NCBI GenBank assembly: GCA_003695675.1
Contig: RFIA01000005.1
Span: forward strand, 1-54,408
Length of the DNA: 54,408 nt
Direction: 5' to 3'
Source: Chloroflexota bacterium
Lineage (GTDB): Bacteria > Chloroflexota > Anaerolineae > Aggregatilineales > Phototrophicaceae
A program made the translations under genes and the position numbers. The first letter of the stretch is position 1. Every line of letters starts with the position of its first letter. The notes beneath the pieces were generated by a model, which ran no database searches, had not been told where the DNA came from, and was given only the letters and a program-made list of their open reading frames with translations. Of this stretch, positions 1 to 7,942 are shown piece by piece.

Positions 1-8
1 TCTCATTA

Positions 9-14
9 TATACT
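9..14 (+). promoter_or_regulatory. Candidate -10 box for the first gene
   Basis: TATACT ends 32 nt before the ATG at 47, a spacing like that of the other rightward promoters in this window. The -35 region lies outside the window, so this is only a candidate. It favours the ATG at 47 as the start over the upstream in-frame TTG at 14. Confidence 0.35.
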
Positions 15-46
15 TGACGCTATCCGGCTTACCAGTGCAATTCGAT

Positions 47-847
47 ATGTTTGATATAAGAGAAACATTTGAAAATGAGCCGAATCCAGATTTGTACCGA
101 ACGGCGCTAGGCAATGCGCACATTACACAGCAACCCGGTCAATTGTGGTTGACGCTGCGTCCCGGCGATAAAGACCGTTACAGCGATGCGCAGATTGCCG
201 ACTACACAGGGCGAGACTTCATATCGCGTCCGCCATTGCGGATGACGCTGCGGGCTTACGCATCGCCGGGCGTTGACGCGCTGCGGGGGACGGCGGGCTT
301 TGGATTTTGGAATCACCCGTTTGTGCCCGGCGAGACGCGCATCCCACATTTGCCACAAGCGCTATGGTTTTTCTTCGCGTCACCGCCGAGTAATATACAG
401 CTTGCGCGGGGCGTTCCCGGTTATGGATGGAAAGCGGCAACATTCAACGCAATCCAATGGCGTTTCTTTGCATTGCTGCCGATTGCGCCTCTTGGTCTAT
501 TGCTGATGCGCATTCCTGTGTTGTATCGTCATTTGTGGCCGGTTGGACAACGCGCCATTGGTGTCAGTGAATATTTACTCGACAACAAGCTGCTCAACGA
601 ACCGCACACCTACGCTATCGAATGGCGCGAACACAGCGCGACTTTTTTCATCGATGATCGGATTGTCTATCAAGCAAGGCACAATCTGCGCGATTCGCTT
701 GGCTTCATCGCGTGGATCGATAATCAATACGCGATTGTCACCCCACAGGGCAATCTCGGTTTCGGTCTGCTGCCGGTAGAACACGAGCAATCCCTCGTGT
801 TGGAGTCTGTATTTTTGCAAGACTTACGCGATCCAGAAATTTGCTAG
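47..847 (+). CDS. Concanavalin A-like lectin/glucanase-fold protein
   Basis: A protein of 266 residues counted from the ATG at 47. Residues near 190-215 (HTYAIEWREHSATFFIDDR) match the strand signature of LamG/GH16-type jelly-roll domains, where a 'Y.IEW....a.FyvDg' strand sits on the concave face. There is no clear signal peptide and I cannot place a catalytic ExDxxE triad, so binding or a non-catalytic role is as likely as glycoside hydrolysis. The frame is open back to base 2, so an upstream start outside the window cannot be excluded. I prefer the ATG at 47 because a TATACT box sits 32 nt before it, although no strong ribosome-binding site is visible. The fold is fairly sure; the function is unknown. 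Confidence 0.6.
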   Translation: MFDIRETFENEPNPDLYRTALGNAHITQQPGQLWLTLRPGDKDRYSDAQIADYTGRDFISRPPLRMTLRAYASPGVDALRGTAGFGFWNHPFVPGETRIPHLPQALWFFFASPPSNIQLARGVPGYGWKAATFNAIQWRFFALLPIAPLGLLLMRIPVLYRHLWPVGQRAIGVSEYLLDNKLLNEPHTYAIEWREHSATFFIDDRIVYQARHNLRDSLGFIAWIDNQYAIVTPQGNLGFGLLPVEHEQSLVLESVFLQDLRDPEIC

Positions 848-852
848 GCTCT

Positions 853-896
853 GTTGACATTTGCACTGATGCTTCATCAATTGACGAAATGTCAAC
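853..896. promoter_or_regulatory. Large inverted repeat upstream of hsp20
   Basis: GTTGACATTT (853-862) and AAATGTCAAC (887-896) are perfect 10-bp inverted arms. A second hairpin, TGATG-CTT-CATCA (867-879), is nested between them. A further half-site, TGACATT, lies at 940-946. The element lies 137 nt before the hsp20 ATG and just after the stop of the preceding gene, with no T-run behind it. That fits an operator for a repressor or activator better than an intrinsic terminator, though it could be both. It is not a CIRCE box. Confidence 0.5.
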
Positions 897-1032
897 ACAA
901 TCTCGTTTATATAAGTCTGACACACCTCTGATGAATTTCTGACATTCCACATAAATTTTTCTTACACATCCCGCGTATCATCAAAGCGTAAATCAAAAGA
1001 ACTCATCAACTTGTTTGAACGAGGAGGGCAAC

Positions 1033-1494
1033 ATGAGTCTGTTAATCCGTCGTAATCAACCTTTCCGTGAATTGACCACATGGCAAGATGCAATCGACCG
1101 ATTCTTCGACGAAGATTGGTTCAATATGCGCAGCTTGTATCAACGTGACGGCGAAGTTATTCGTCCGCTTGCGCTCGACGTGACAGAAGACGACACCGCC
1201 TACACCGTCGTCGCTAATATACCCGGTGTCGATGCCGAGAATATCAATATCAATTATCAAGACGACGTCTTGACGATTGAGGGCGAAGTACCGGAACAAG
1301 TCGTCGAGAAAGAGAGCGCACGCGCCATCATCAAGGAACGTCGTTATGGTAAATTCAGTCGTTCGCTGCGCCTGCCGAATGTCGTCAACGTGGACGCGAT
1401 TGAAGCCAACTTTGAAAATGGTGTGCTAACGATCACATTGCCGAAAGCCGAAGAAGCGCAGCCAAAGCGTATTGCCGTCAAGAGCAACAGCTAA
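1033..1494 (+). CDS. hsp20: Small heat-shock protein, Hsp20/alpha-crystallin family
   Basis: An ATP-independent holdase chaperone of 153 aa that binds unfolding proteins in cytoplasmic oligomers. The N-terminus (RELTTWQDAIDRFFDEDW) is the typical Hsp20 arm. The alpha-crystallin domain covers about residues 45-140, with the conserved 'GVLTITLPK' strand near its end and a short C-terminal tail holding the I-A-V motif (RIAVKS) that docks neighbouring subunits. A strong GAGGAGGG at 1021-1028 sits 4 nt before the ATG at 1033, which rules out the longer reading from a TTG at 1015. It is monocistronic: an inverted repeat lies upstream and an intrinsic terminator directly downstream. Confidence 0.95.
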   Translation: MSLLIRRNQPFRELTTWQDAIDRFFDEDWFNMRSLYQRDGEVIRPLALDVTEDDTAYTVVANIPGVDAENININYQDDVLTIEGEVPEQVVEKESARAIIKERRYGKFSRSLRLPNVVNVDAIEANFENGVLTITLPKAEEAQPKRIAVKSNS

Positions 1495-1534
1495 ATCGCT
1501 AACTGCTCATCATGAGTTCCCCCTTAATAGTACA

Positions 1535-1568
1535 AGCGGGTGTCGAACAAGACGCCCGCTTTTTGTTT
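1535..1568 (+). terminator. Rho-independent terminator of hsp20
   Basis: AGCGGGTGTC and GACGCCCGCT form a 10-bp stem (one G-T pair) with a 6-nt loop, followed by TTTTTGTTT. It lies 40 nt after the hsp20 stop. Confidence 0.85.
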
Positions 1569-1599
1569 ATAGATACAGATAGATCGAGATGATATATCG

Positions 1600-2595
1600 T
1601 CACCCGGCGAGGATGGCTTCAATTTGTTGCAATTCTTCGTCGTTGAAGTCGAGATTGTCCAATGCGCCGACGGCGTCTGCGATTTGTTCGGGGCGGCTAG
1701 CACCAATTAAAGCCGACGTCATCCCCGGATGCCGCAGCACCCACGCAATAGCAAGTTGCGCCATATTTTGACCGCGTGCCTGCGCGATCTGATTGAGTTC
1801 GCGCACTTTGTCGATGCGTTCAACGGTGACCTCATCGCCCCAATGAAATTTACCGGCCAATTTGCTAGCGCGTGAATCTTCGGGCACTTGATCGATATAC
1901 TTATTGGTCAAAATCCCCTGGCACAATGGCGAGAACGCGATACACCCGATCCCCTCTTCGGCCAATGTATCGAGCAGGCCGTCTTCAATCCAACGGTCGA
2001 ACATATTGTAACGCGGTTGGTGAATCAAACAGGGTGTGCCGAGTTCGCGTAAAATCTGTGCCGCTTCGCGCGTTTGAGCTGGGTTGTAGGTCGAAATGCC
2101 GACATACAACGCCCGGCCACTGCGAACGATGTAGTCTAGGGCGCCCATCGTTTCTTCGAGTGGCGTGTCGGGATCGAAACGATGACTGTAGAAAATATCG
2201 AAATATTCCAGCCCAGTGCGTTTGAGGCTTTGGTCACAACTCGCGATTAAATATTTGCGCGACCCCCATTCGCCATACGGACCCGGCCACATATAATACC
2301 CGGCCTTGTTCGAGACCACGAGTTCATCACGATAGCGCGACAAGTCTTGACGCAAGACGCGCCCGAATGTTTCTTCAGCAGAGCCGGGCGGCGGGCCATA
2401 ATTGTTGGCGATGTCGATATGGGTGATGCCGAGATCAAACGCAGTGTGAATCATAGCGCGGGCGTTTTCATATACATCGACGCCGCCAAAGTTGTACCAA
2501 ATGCCCAACGAAATCGCCGGGAGCAACAAACCACTGCGCCCGGTGCGATTATATTTCATCGAATCGTAACGGGTATCAGCCGGATAATAAATCAC
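1600..2595 (-). CDS. Aldo/keto reductase, YghZ (glyceraldehyde-3-phosphate reductase) type
   Basis: NAD(P)H-dependent carbonyl reductase with a TIM-barrel fold, 331 aa. The catalytic tetrad is visible: Asp and Tyr in HIDIANNYGP, Lys in VVSNKAGY, and His in IFYSHRFD. The NADP-binding tail 'ALIGASRPEQI' is near the C-terminus. The form most resembles the YghZ subgroup, judged by the GPPPGSAEETFGR loop and the MWPGPYG segment. The start is set by AAGGAG at 2607-2602 with 6-nt spacing to a GTG at 2595. The ATG at 2559 has no ribosome-binding site and the TTG at 2622 lies upstream of the site. It stands alone between convergent hsp20 and a leftward hydrolase; the physiological substrate is not deducible. 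Confidence 0.9.
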   Translation of the reverse strand: MIYYPADTRYDSMKYNRTGRSGLLLPAISLGIWYNFGGVDVYENARAMIHTAFDLGITHIDIANNYGPPPGSAEETFGRVLRQDLSRYRDELVVSNKAGYYMWPGPYGEWGSRKYLIASCDQSLKRTGLEYFDIFYSHRFDPDTPLEETMGALDYIVRSGRALYVGISTYNPAQTREAAQILRELGTPCLIHQPRYNMFDRWIEDGLLDTLAEEGIGCIAFSPLCQGILTNKYIDQVPEDSRASKLAGKFHWGDEVTVERIDKVRELNQIAQARGQNMAQLAIAWVLRHPGMTSALIGASRPEQIADAVGALDNLDFNDEELQQIEAILAG

Positions 2596-2714
2596 GATGT
2601 ACTCCTTAAATGCGCTCTTCAAAAAATAATGCCGCCACTATAACACAAGTTGCCAACACATTGCAGAATATATTCAGCGAAATGGAGCAGGCCGACTTTT
2701 GCTTCTTCGTTCAT

Positions 2715-3821
2715 TCAACCGATGAGTACGCCGTGCTTTTGTATATCGAGCGCGCGTTCGTGCAATGCGAGAATATCTTGGACGACAAGTTCTCGATTTT
2801 GCGCGTGTTGAAAGACGACATCCTTGCCGATACTGAACAAATAATGTGAACCCGGCACAACACGAATATTCGCTGTTGGGAATTCCATATCGCTCAACAA
2901 ATCCATCATCGGACTGAGGCCGACCATACGGTCTTTGTGTCCTAGAATGACGCGAAATGTGTCCCACCGGCGTGGGATTTCGTGGTCATGGAGCAACCCC
3001 ATCGCGACGAGAGTCGCGCCGGTGATGCCGCGTGGTGTCACTTCATATTCGGTCGAATGTAATTTCTTAACATAGTCGCTGGCCCCGGCACACAAAATAT
3101 CGATCAATTCTGGTTTGATGACACGCTCTATAAATTTAAAGAATCCGATATACTGCAAAATGTTGATACTTGTGCCGAGCGCGGTGAAAAATACACTGTG
3201 TAATTCATCTTGGAGCAACAGCGCGGGTGCAATCGCGTAACGTGTCTCTTCGCCGAGACGCCAATTCAACGGATTGAGATAAAATAACGCTGCACCGCCC
3301 ATGCTGTGTCCGACAAAGTTGATAACCTTTGGTCGGTCGCCTTGTCTGCTTCGCAAATGCAGCAGACTCAACCAACGCTCTAACGACCGCATCGCCGCCG
3401 GGGGATTGCAATTGTCAAGATTTGGTGTTTCGTCAACAAAACGGGTATTGCCGAATCCGTTATGATCGACTGAAATACTCACAAGGCGCGGATTTTCAAG
3501 CGCGAGCAATGCGGGCAGTTCTTCCCAAACGCGATGATTGCCCGTCCACCCGTGCATGAAGATGACGTAACCATCAACATCGCCGAGTCGTTCAATCAAA
3601 TGTTCGTCCGGCGTTTCATGATCTTCACGCCACGTCAATTTCCATGATATATCTGCTAGGCCGTTGTCGAGCAATACGCCGCGTCCTTCACCGGGATTGA
3701 TATGACCGGTTGTCATCAAGGCGCTCAGTCGATACAACGCGGAATATGTATTCGGCACTTCACCCGCGCTACGCTCACTATAACCTTGTATCCAATTTAG
3801 ATGTGAGAAAAATTCAGTCAT
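2715..3821 (-). CDS. Alpha/beta-hydrolase fold protein (putative esterase/lipase)
   Basis: A protein of 368 aa with an intact serine-hydrolase triad: oxyanion motif FMHGWTGN, nucleophile elbow GHSMGG, acid in ILGHKDRMVG and His in VPGSHYLFS. A cap insertion of about 120 residues lies between the elbow and the acid, with hydrophobic helices (NILQYIGFFKFIERV) that may bind lipid or membrane. There is no signal peptide. The start chosen is the ATG at 3821, preceded by GGAG with 10-nt spacing; ATGs at 3848 and 3863 lack this. It precedes the aldo/keto reductase on the same strand, 119 nt away, so co-transcription is possible. The substrate is unknown. Confidence 0.85.
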   Translation of the reverse strand: MTEFFSHLNWIQGYSERSAGEVPNTYSALYRLSALMTTGHINPGEGRGVLLDNGLADISWKLTWREDHETPDEHLIERLGDVDGYVIFMHGWTGNHRVWEELPALLALENPRLVSISVDHNGFGNTRFVDETPNLDNCNPPAAMRSLERWLSLLHLRSRQGDRPKVINFVGHSMGGAALFYLNPLNWRLGEETRYAIAPALLLQDELHSVFFTALGTSINILQYIGFFKFIERVIKPELIDILCAGASDYVKKLHSTEYEVTPRGITGATLVAMGLLHDHEIPRRWDTFRVILGHKDRMVGLSPMMDLLSDMEFPTANIRVVPGSHYLFSIGKDVVFQHAQNRELVVQDILALHERALDIQKHGVLIG

Positions 3822-3897
3822 TGATAGCCAACTCCAAGTGAGGGACATAAAATTCAAACACAATGGTAGTGCAGAACGCGATTCCTTATAGTTAGTA

Positions 3898-3903
3898 TAT
3901 ACT
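3898..3903 (+). promoter_or_regulatory. Candidate -10 box before the Lgt-like gene
   Basis: TATACT lies 74 nt before the ATG at 3978 in an AT-rich stretch between divergent genes. There is no good -35 match at 17 nt. Confidence 0.3.
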
Positions 3904-3977
3904 CGTTTTGGGTGCTAGCGATTAACACAAACTCGGCATAAAAAGATTCAACGCAAAGGAAAATTGTCACAACGCCT

Positions 3978-4772
3978 ATGATGCTCGAACCTTTCACCTA
4001 TATCGGCCCCTATCGTGTATTGACGTACACGCTGCATCTCTCACTCGCTATTATCATCAGTGGATTGTTGGTGGTCATTCGCAATCATAAACGCTATCAC
4101 ATCGCACATATTGTCGATGTGTTGCTAGGTGTGTTGATTGGTGCGGTGTTCGTAGCGCGTCTGTTGCATGTCGGCATGAACCGCGTTTATTTTCTCGAAA
4201 ATCCAGACGAGGCGGCGCGTCTCACACTTGGCGGACTCGACTGGCACGGCGCACTGGTCGGCGGGCTAATCGGCCTCTATGTGATGGCGCGTTGGCGACG
4301 CATCATGATTGCCGATATGCTGGCGGCATTTGCGCCGGGCGTCGCGCTAGTCGGGTTGGCAGCGTGGAGCGGTTGCTTCGCATCGCGATGTGCCTATGGT
4401 ATCGAGGTGGCGACATTGGCCGACCATCCTGCATTTGTCGTCAGCGAGGTGGGCGATATATTTGGCATCGTCGCGCCGCGTTATAACACGCAATTACTGG
4501 GAATCATTTTATCGAGTATGACGCTCATTGTGGCCGTCGTATTGCTATTCGTATCGCGATGGCGTGGGGCGCATTTTTGGTTGATGATGTTGTTGGCTGG
4601 GTTGAGCGCTTTCGTCGTTGGTTTTTGGCGCGGCGATGCGACTTTCATGATTGGTGCGCTGCGGGCCGACCAATGGCTTGACCTCGCGGTTGCCTTGATG
4701 AGCACGATGATGGTCGTGCGTGCCGTGCAGTGGGAAATGGTTCATCGTACACCCACGAAGCGAACAAAATGA
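3978..4772 (+). CDS. Lgt-like integral membrane protein (prolipoprotein diacylglyceryl transferase family)
   Basis: A polytopic membrane protein of 264 aa with about seven hydrophobic segments. It carries the family hallmark GGLDWHGALVGG (His90, like E. coli His103) and a second signature region, AAWSGCFASRCAYG, matching the Lgt 'GRIGNFxNGExxG' or Chloroflexota 'RIGCFLxGCCYG' region. A late FWRGD motif matches the periplasmic arm. Canonical Lgt transfers diacylglycerol to lipobox cysteines. Here the catalytic arginine position of the second motif is Trp130, so activity is uncertain. The window encodes proteins with clear lipoboxes, so some Lgt must exist; this could be it, or a diverged paralogue. 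Confidence 0.75.
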   Translation: MMLEPFTYIGPYRVLTYTLHLSLAIIISGLLVVIRNHKRYHIAHIVDVLLGVLIGAVFVARLLHVGMNRVYFLENPDEAARLTLGGLDWHGALVGGLIGLYVMARWRRIMIADMLAAFAPGVALVGLAAWSGCFASRCAYGIEVATLADHPAFVVSEVGDIFGIVAPRYNTQLLGIILSSMTLIVAVVLLFVSRWRGAHFWLMMLLAGLSAFVVGFWRGDATFMIGALRADQWLDLAVALMSTMMVVRAVQWEMVHRTPTKRTK

Positions 4773-4777
4773 TAATG

Positions 4778-4798
4778 ATAAAGATGCTGAATCTTTAT
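4778..4798. terminator. AT-rich hairpin between convergent genes
   Basis: ATAAAGAT-GCTGA-ATCTTTAT gives a perfect 8-bp stem located between the stops of the Lgt-like gene and the convergent LysM gene. It is low in G+C and lacks a long T-run, so it is a weak terminator candidate. Confidence 0.35.
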
Positions 4799-4818
4799 TG
4801 CTGCTCTGCCAAATGGAA

Positions 4819-5823
4819 TTATGTGTCCGCAAGCTCAAGAACAGCCTGCACATTGCCATCAGCATCCGCCAAAATAATGGCGTCATCAGGCCTATCCCAC
4901 ACCGCCTGTGTCCGTCCCCAGAAAAGCGCCGCCGGGGTGTCTTGCCCAACGCGCGAGAAAACCGTCACCAATGCATTCGAGAATAACAATTGCTCATCAA
5001 ATGTGTAGACATTGCCGTCACGGTCGGTGAGTGTCCAGTCTTCGATATTGACTGTGCTGCCTAAATTGCGAATCTCGACGCCCTCAGCCGTGATGTCGCC
5101 CGCGCCGACGATGCGCACGATTTCGACCTGTGCATCGGTGGCTGTCGGTGGCAATGTTGCTGTCGGTGTTGATGATGGCGTTGGTGTGACGTCAGGTGTT
5201 TCTTCTTCGTTTTGTGCCGCCGCGTCCCCGTCTGCGGCTTGACTTTCTGCGTCGCCACTATCATCCGCCGGAATCGGCGTGAAGACTTCCGAAGCCGTCA
5301 ATTCGCACCCTTCAAGCGGCACAATCAACAAGTCTCCAACCGCGAGGAAACGCGCTGCTTCTTCGTCAAGCGCATTGACTTCAAGCAAATCAAAGCCGTC
5401 AACACCATAAATTTCTGCAATGCCGAACGGGGTGTCGCCGCTTTCGACGGTGTGCAGGATACAATTGGGTGGCAAAGCCGTCGCTGTACGTTGCAAATCC
5501 GAATCGCCCGCGAGGACATCTGGGTCAATTGTTGCCACTGGATTTTGCGTCAAATCCGGTGTTTCGAGCAAATCAGTCGGTACTTGTACTTGTGCGGCAA
5601 CTTGCGTACCCGGGCCTGGCGTCGCCGTGACGATGATCACATTCGGGGTTTCATTGGGATTGACGGTCGCTGTCACGAGAACAGGCACAAACGTCACGCC
5701 ACCGCGTTCGGCGCTACCAGCATCGCCATCATCATTGCCGAAAATCGAGATGACTGCAAACGCCACACCCAGCGAGATAAAAATATTCAAAATAATAAAT
5801 GTAACCAGCGAACGTCGCCGCAT
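4819..5823 (-). CDS. Membrane-anchored LysM and lamin-tail domain protein
   Basis: A protein of 334 aa. Residues about 8-28 form an uncleaved N-terminal TM anchor. They are followed by a low-complexity stretch, a LysM domain around residues 120-175 (HTVESGDTPFGIAEIYGVDG, NALDE, VGDLLIVPL) expected to bind peptidoglycan, and a Thr/Pro-rich spacer (TPTPSSTPTATLPPT). The C-terminal lamin-tail domain (LTD, an Ig-like fold) runs over about residues 230-330, with EIRNLGSTVNIEDWTLTDRDG typical of bacterial LTDs. The arrangement suggests a protein held at the outer face, bound to the wall, with the LTD presenting an adhesive or nuclease-docking surface. Single gene; function inferred from domains only. 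Confidence 0.8.
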   Translation of the reverse strand: MRRRSLVTFIILNIFISLGVAFAVISIFGNDDGDAGSAERGGVTFVPVLVTATVNPNETPNVIIVTATPGPGTQVAAQVQVPTDLLETPDLTQNPVATIDPDVLAGDSDLQRTATALPPNCILHTVESGDTPFGIAEIYGVDGFDLLEVNALDEEAARFLAVGDLLIVPLEGCELTASEVFTPIPADDSGDAESQAADGDAAAQNEEETPDVTPTPSSTPTATLPPTATDAQVEIVRIVGAGDITAEGVEIRNLGSTVNIEDWTLTDRDGNVYTFDEQLLFSNALVTVFSRVGQDTPAALFWGRTQAVWDRPDDAIILADADGNVQAVLELADT

Positions 5824-6049
5824 ATCCCTATTCCTGTGTGATTGTTATCTGAACTATTCACAAGGGCACATCACGCGCCCTATATGTACAAAAATGATCT
5901 TAGCACAGGCCTGAAATCGGGGCAATGCACACGGTAGGAGACCCGTTAGAATCGAACGCCCAATCCACTAAACCACAGAGACACGAGAAAGCACAGCAAT
6001 CTCTTGGTTAGAGTCATATTCGCATTGCATTTTGGCGTATGGATACGGC
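5824..6049. other. Gap with one copy of the CCRCAGAGACAC repeat
   Basis: No gene is seen. ACCACAGAGACACGAG at 5972-5987 belongs to the dispersed intergenic repeat discussed in the findings. A stretch at 5942-5960 resembles a tRNA T-arm but has no tRNA around it. Confidence 0.5.
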
Positions 6050-6847
6050 TCAACATCCAAACGGTACATTGATGTTGGCTTGCTGACCAATGTCGAATAA
6101 ATCGTATCGCAGCAGGACGAGACCCGTCACGGGGGATTGGCGGTCGAAGATGATGGCATTTTCGACATCGAGATTGATATAGAAGCGAACCGGGACGTTG
6201 TGCTCTGGCGCGACCCACAACTCACCGCTTTCGATTGTCATGACACCGCCATCAGCGAGTCGTATCGCGGGCATATTGACATTGACTTGCTCAAAACGAT
6301 ATTCCCACGCTTCTTCGCCGTTGAGGGTCGCCCGTTGACCGGTCGGCACGGCATGGTTGACGCCGCCGACGAGGTCGCCCGCCCGCAAATCTGCCGCCAA
6401 TCGCGCATCATCTGTCGCATTGCTGAGGCAGACATCATCGCGCACCAGAAACGCATCCGCCCCAAGACGCACGGCTTCGTATTGTTCGTTCTCTTCACGT
6501 CCGATGAGTTCGCCCGATGTTTCGAGGACGACACGCCGCGCCGCACTCGTGCGATTGAACCACACCTCAGCGCGGGCAGAGGCCGTCGTTTCCTGCGCGG
6601 TATTCGAGAATGTGCCATTAAATTCCAACGTGACGAGATAACGCCATCCTTGTAAATCGTTGAGCGTCTCGTCGATGCGCGGATAAGCAACGGTCTCGAA
6701 GCCTTCCGGCGGCGCATTCTCGCGCAGAAATTCGGATGTTGCCAGCGCCTCGACCGACTCGATTTGTGTCGGCAGCGCTTCCGGCGTGCTTTGAAAATTA
6801 CACCCGGCTAGAATCACTACTGTGCCAATCCAAAATATACGCTTCAA
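6050..6847 (-). CDS. Lipoprotein, probable LolA/LppX-like fold
   Basis: A 265-aa lipoprotein. MKRIFWIGTVVILAGC is a type-II signal with lipobox LAGC, so the mature protein starts at Cys16 and is lipid-anchored. The remainder is beta-rich with alternating pattern (WRYLVTLEFNGTFS, AEVWFNRTSAARR, GELWVAPEHNVPVRFYINLD), as in LppX/LprG/LolA half-barrels that bind lipids or act as chaperones for lipoproteins. It is the last gene of a leftward set, 12 nt after the glycosidase-like gene, so it is probably co-expressed with it. No specific ligand can be named. Confidence 0.75.
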   Translation of the reverse strand: MKRIFWIGTVVILAGCNFQSTPEALPTQIESVEALATSEFLRENAPPEGFETVAYPRIDETLNDLQGWRYLVTLEFNGTFSNTAQETTASARAEVWFNRTSAARRVVLETSGELIGREENEQYEAVRLGADAFLVRDDVCLSNATDDARLAADLRAGDLVGGVNHAVPTGQRATLNGEEAWEYRFEQVNVNMPAIRLADGGVMTIESGELWVAPEHNVPVRFYINLDVENAIIFDRQSPVTGLVLLRYDLFDIGQQANINVPFGC

Positions 6848-6859
6848 ATAATCTGTTTC

Positions 6860-7942
6860 CTATCTCATCGCGAACCATTGATCCCACACCGCGAGTCCGG
6901 GATGCGGTATCAATGTGGTGGCGGCGTCATCGAACAAGCCGATATTCTCGAAATTTTGCGGAAATGGTTGCGCGTCGGCATCTTCCATGAAAAACCATAC
7001 AATCCCTTCGACTTGATATTGTTTCGTAAGACCAAACAAGGTGTTGATGAGCGTCGTCTGAAATTCGGGCTGAATGCCGGTCTCGCTAATCATCAGTCGA
7101 GTATTGGCGTCGAAAGTGAAGCCATAATCGGCGAAATGATAATGTGAGGCATCAAGCGTTGTTAGGTCGAGAAAAAGATTCGGATAGGTCGAAAACATGA
7201 ACATGTCGCCGAGCGTATGCCATTCGGTCAGCAAGGCATCAAGGGCGGCACGCTGCGTCGCGTCGTTGTCATAACTGAAGCGATAAAATTCCCATTGAAT
7301 CGTCGGCGCAACGACTAGGCTGGAATCGATAGCTTGCGCATCTGCCCGTACCTCTTGTAATAACGAAATCAAATTCGCGAAGTCTGCCGGATTGTTGCGC
7401 AAATACATATTGAATTCGATAGCGGGCGAAAAATAATCGGGCGTGAAGATTCGCACCATGTAATCGGCATAGCGTCGGTAGAGCATCCGAAGCTGTGGGT
7501 CGGCAAATGTGTCGCTTGGCGGCGGAATCGTCGCGCTTTGGAAATAATTCGTCGCTACACCGCTGCGGTCATTATTCAACGGGTTGATGGCGAGATAAAC
7601 TCGTTTGTCCGGGTCGTTCTTGAACGCATTGGTAAATTGCGCGAGGCCGGCCGTCGTTTGTAAAAAATTGTCGCGTGTTGCGCTCAAGACCGGGTCGCTA
7701 AGCATACAATCCGTGATGTCGGCGCATTGTGCGAATACTTCCCACGGCACCGAGCCGCCCCAATGAATCGAAATCAAATCGGCACGGACATCAAAATTTT
7801 CGACATAACGCGGGCTATCGCTGCTCATGAACACCGTCGGGAAGAACGCAAACCCCATGAATGGTCGTGCCGTCTGTGACGAAGCCGTACCGCCGACAAG
7901 CAACGCGAACAGGGTGGCAAGTAACCAGAAGCGCTTCAACAT
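6860..7942 (-). CDS. Secreted TIM-barrel glycoside hydrolase-like protein
   Basis: A protein of 360 aa with a Sec signal (MLKRFWLLATLFALLVGGTASSQ without its last residues; cleavage near residue 22). The body looks like a clan GH-A barrel: an acid/base Glu candidate in SPAIEFNMYL after a strand and a nucleophile Glu candidate in LMISETGIQPE near the C-terminal end, in the order and spacing seen in GH5/GH53-type enzymes. Its ATG directly abuts the stop of map (TAA then ATG with no gap), indicating translational coupling. Substrate not deducible. An alternative is a non-catalytic barrel of unknown family. Confidence 0.65.
   Translation of the reverse strand: MLKRFWLLATLFALLVGGTASSQTARPFMGFAFFPTVFMSSDSPRYVENFDVRADLISIHWGGSVPWEVFAQCADITDCMLSDPVLSATRDNFLQTTAGLAQFTNAFKNDPDKRVYLAINPLNNDRSGVATNYFQSATIPPPSDTFADPQLRMLYRRYADYMVRIFTPDYFSPAIEFNMYLRNNPADFANLISLLQEVRADAQAIDSSLVVAPTIQWEFYRFSYDNDATQRAALDALLTEWHTLGDMFMFSTYPNLFLDLTTLDASHYHFADYGFTFDANTRLMISETGIQPEFQTTLINTLFGLTKQYQVEGIVWFFMEDADAQPFPQNFENIGLFDDAATTLIPHPGLAVWDQWFAMR

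Noticed and set aside
1015-1032. Longer hsp20 start at TTG
   Set aside because: It lies upstream of and overlaps the strong GAGGAGGG ribosome-binding site that serves the ATG at 1033.
5940-5965. Sequence resembling a tRNA T-arm and 3' end
   Set aside because: There is a loop-like GAATCGAAC, but the flanking stems of acceptor, D and anticodon arms cannot be found.
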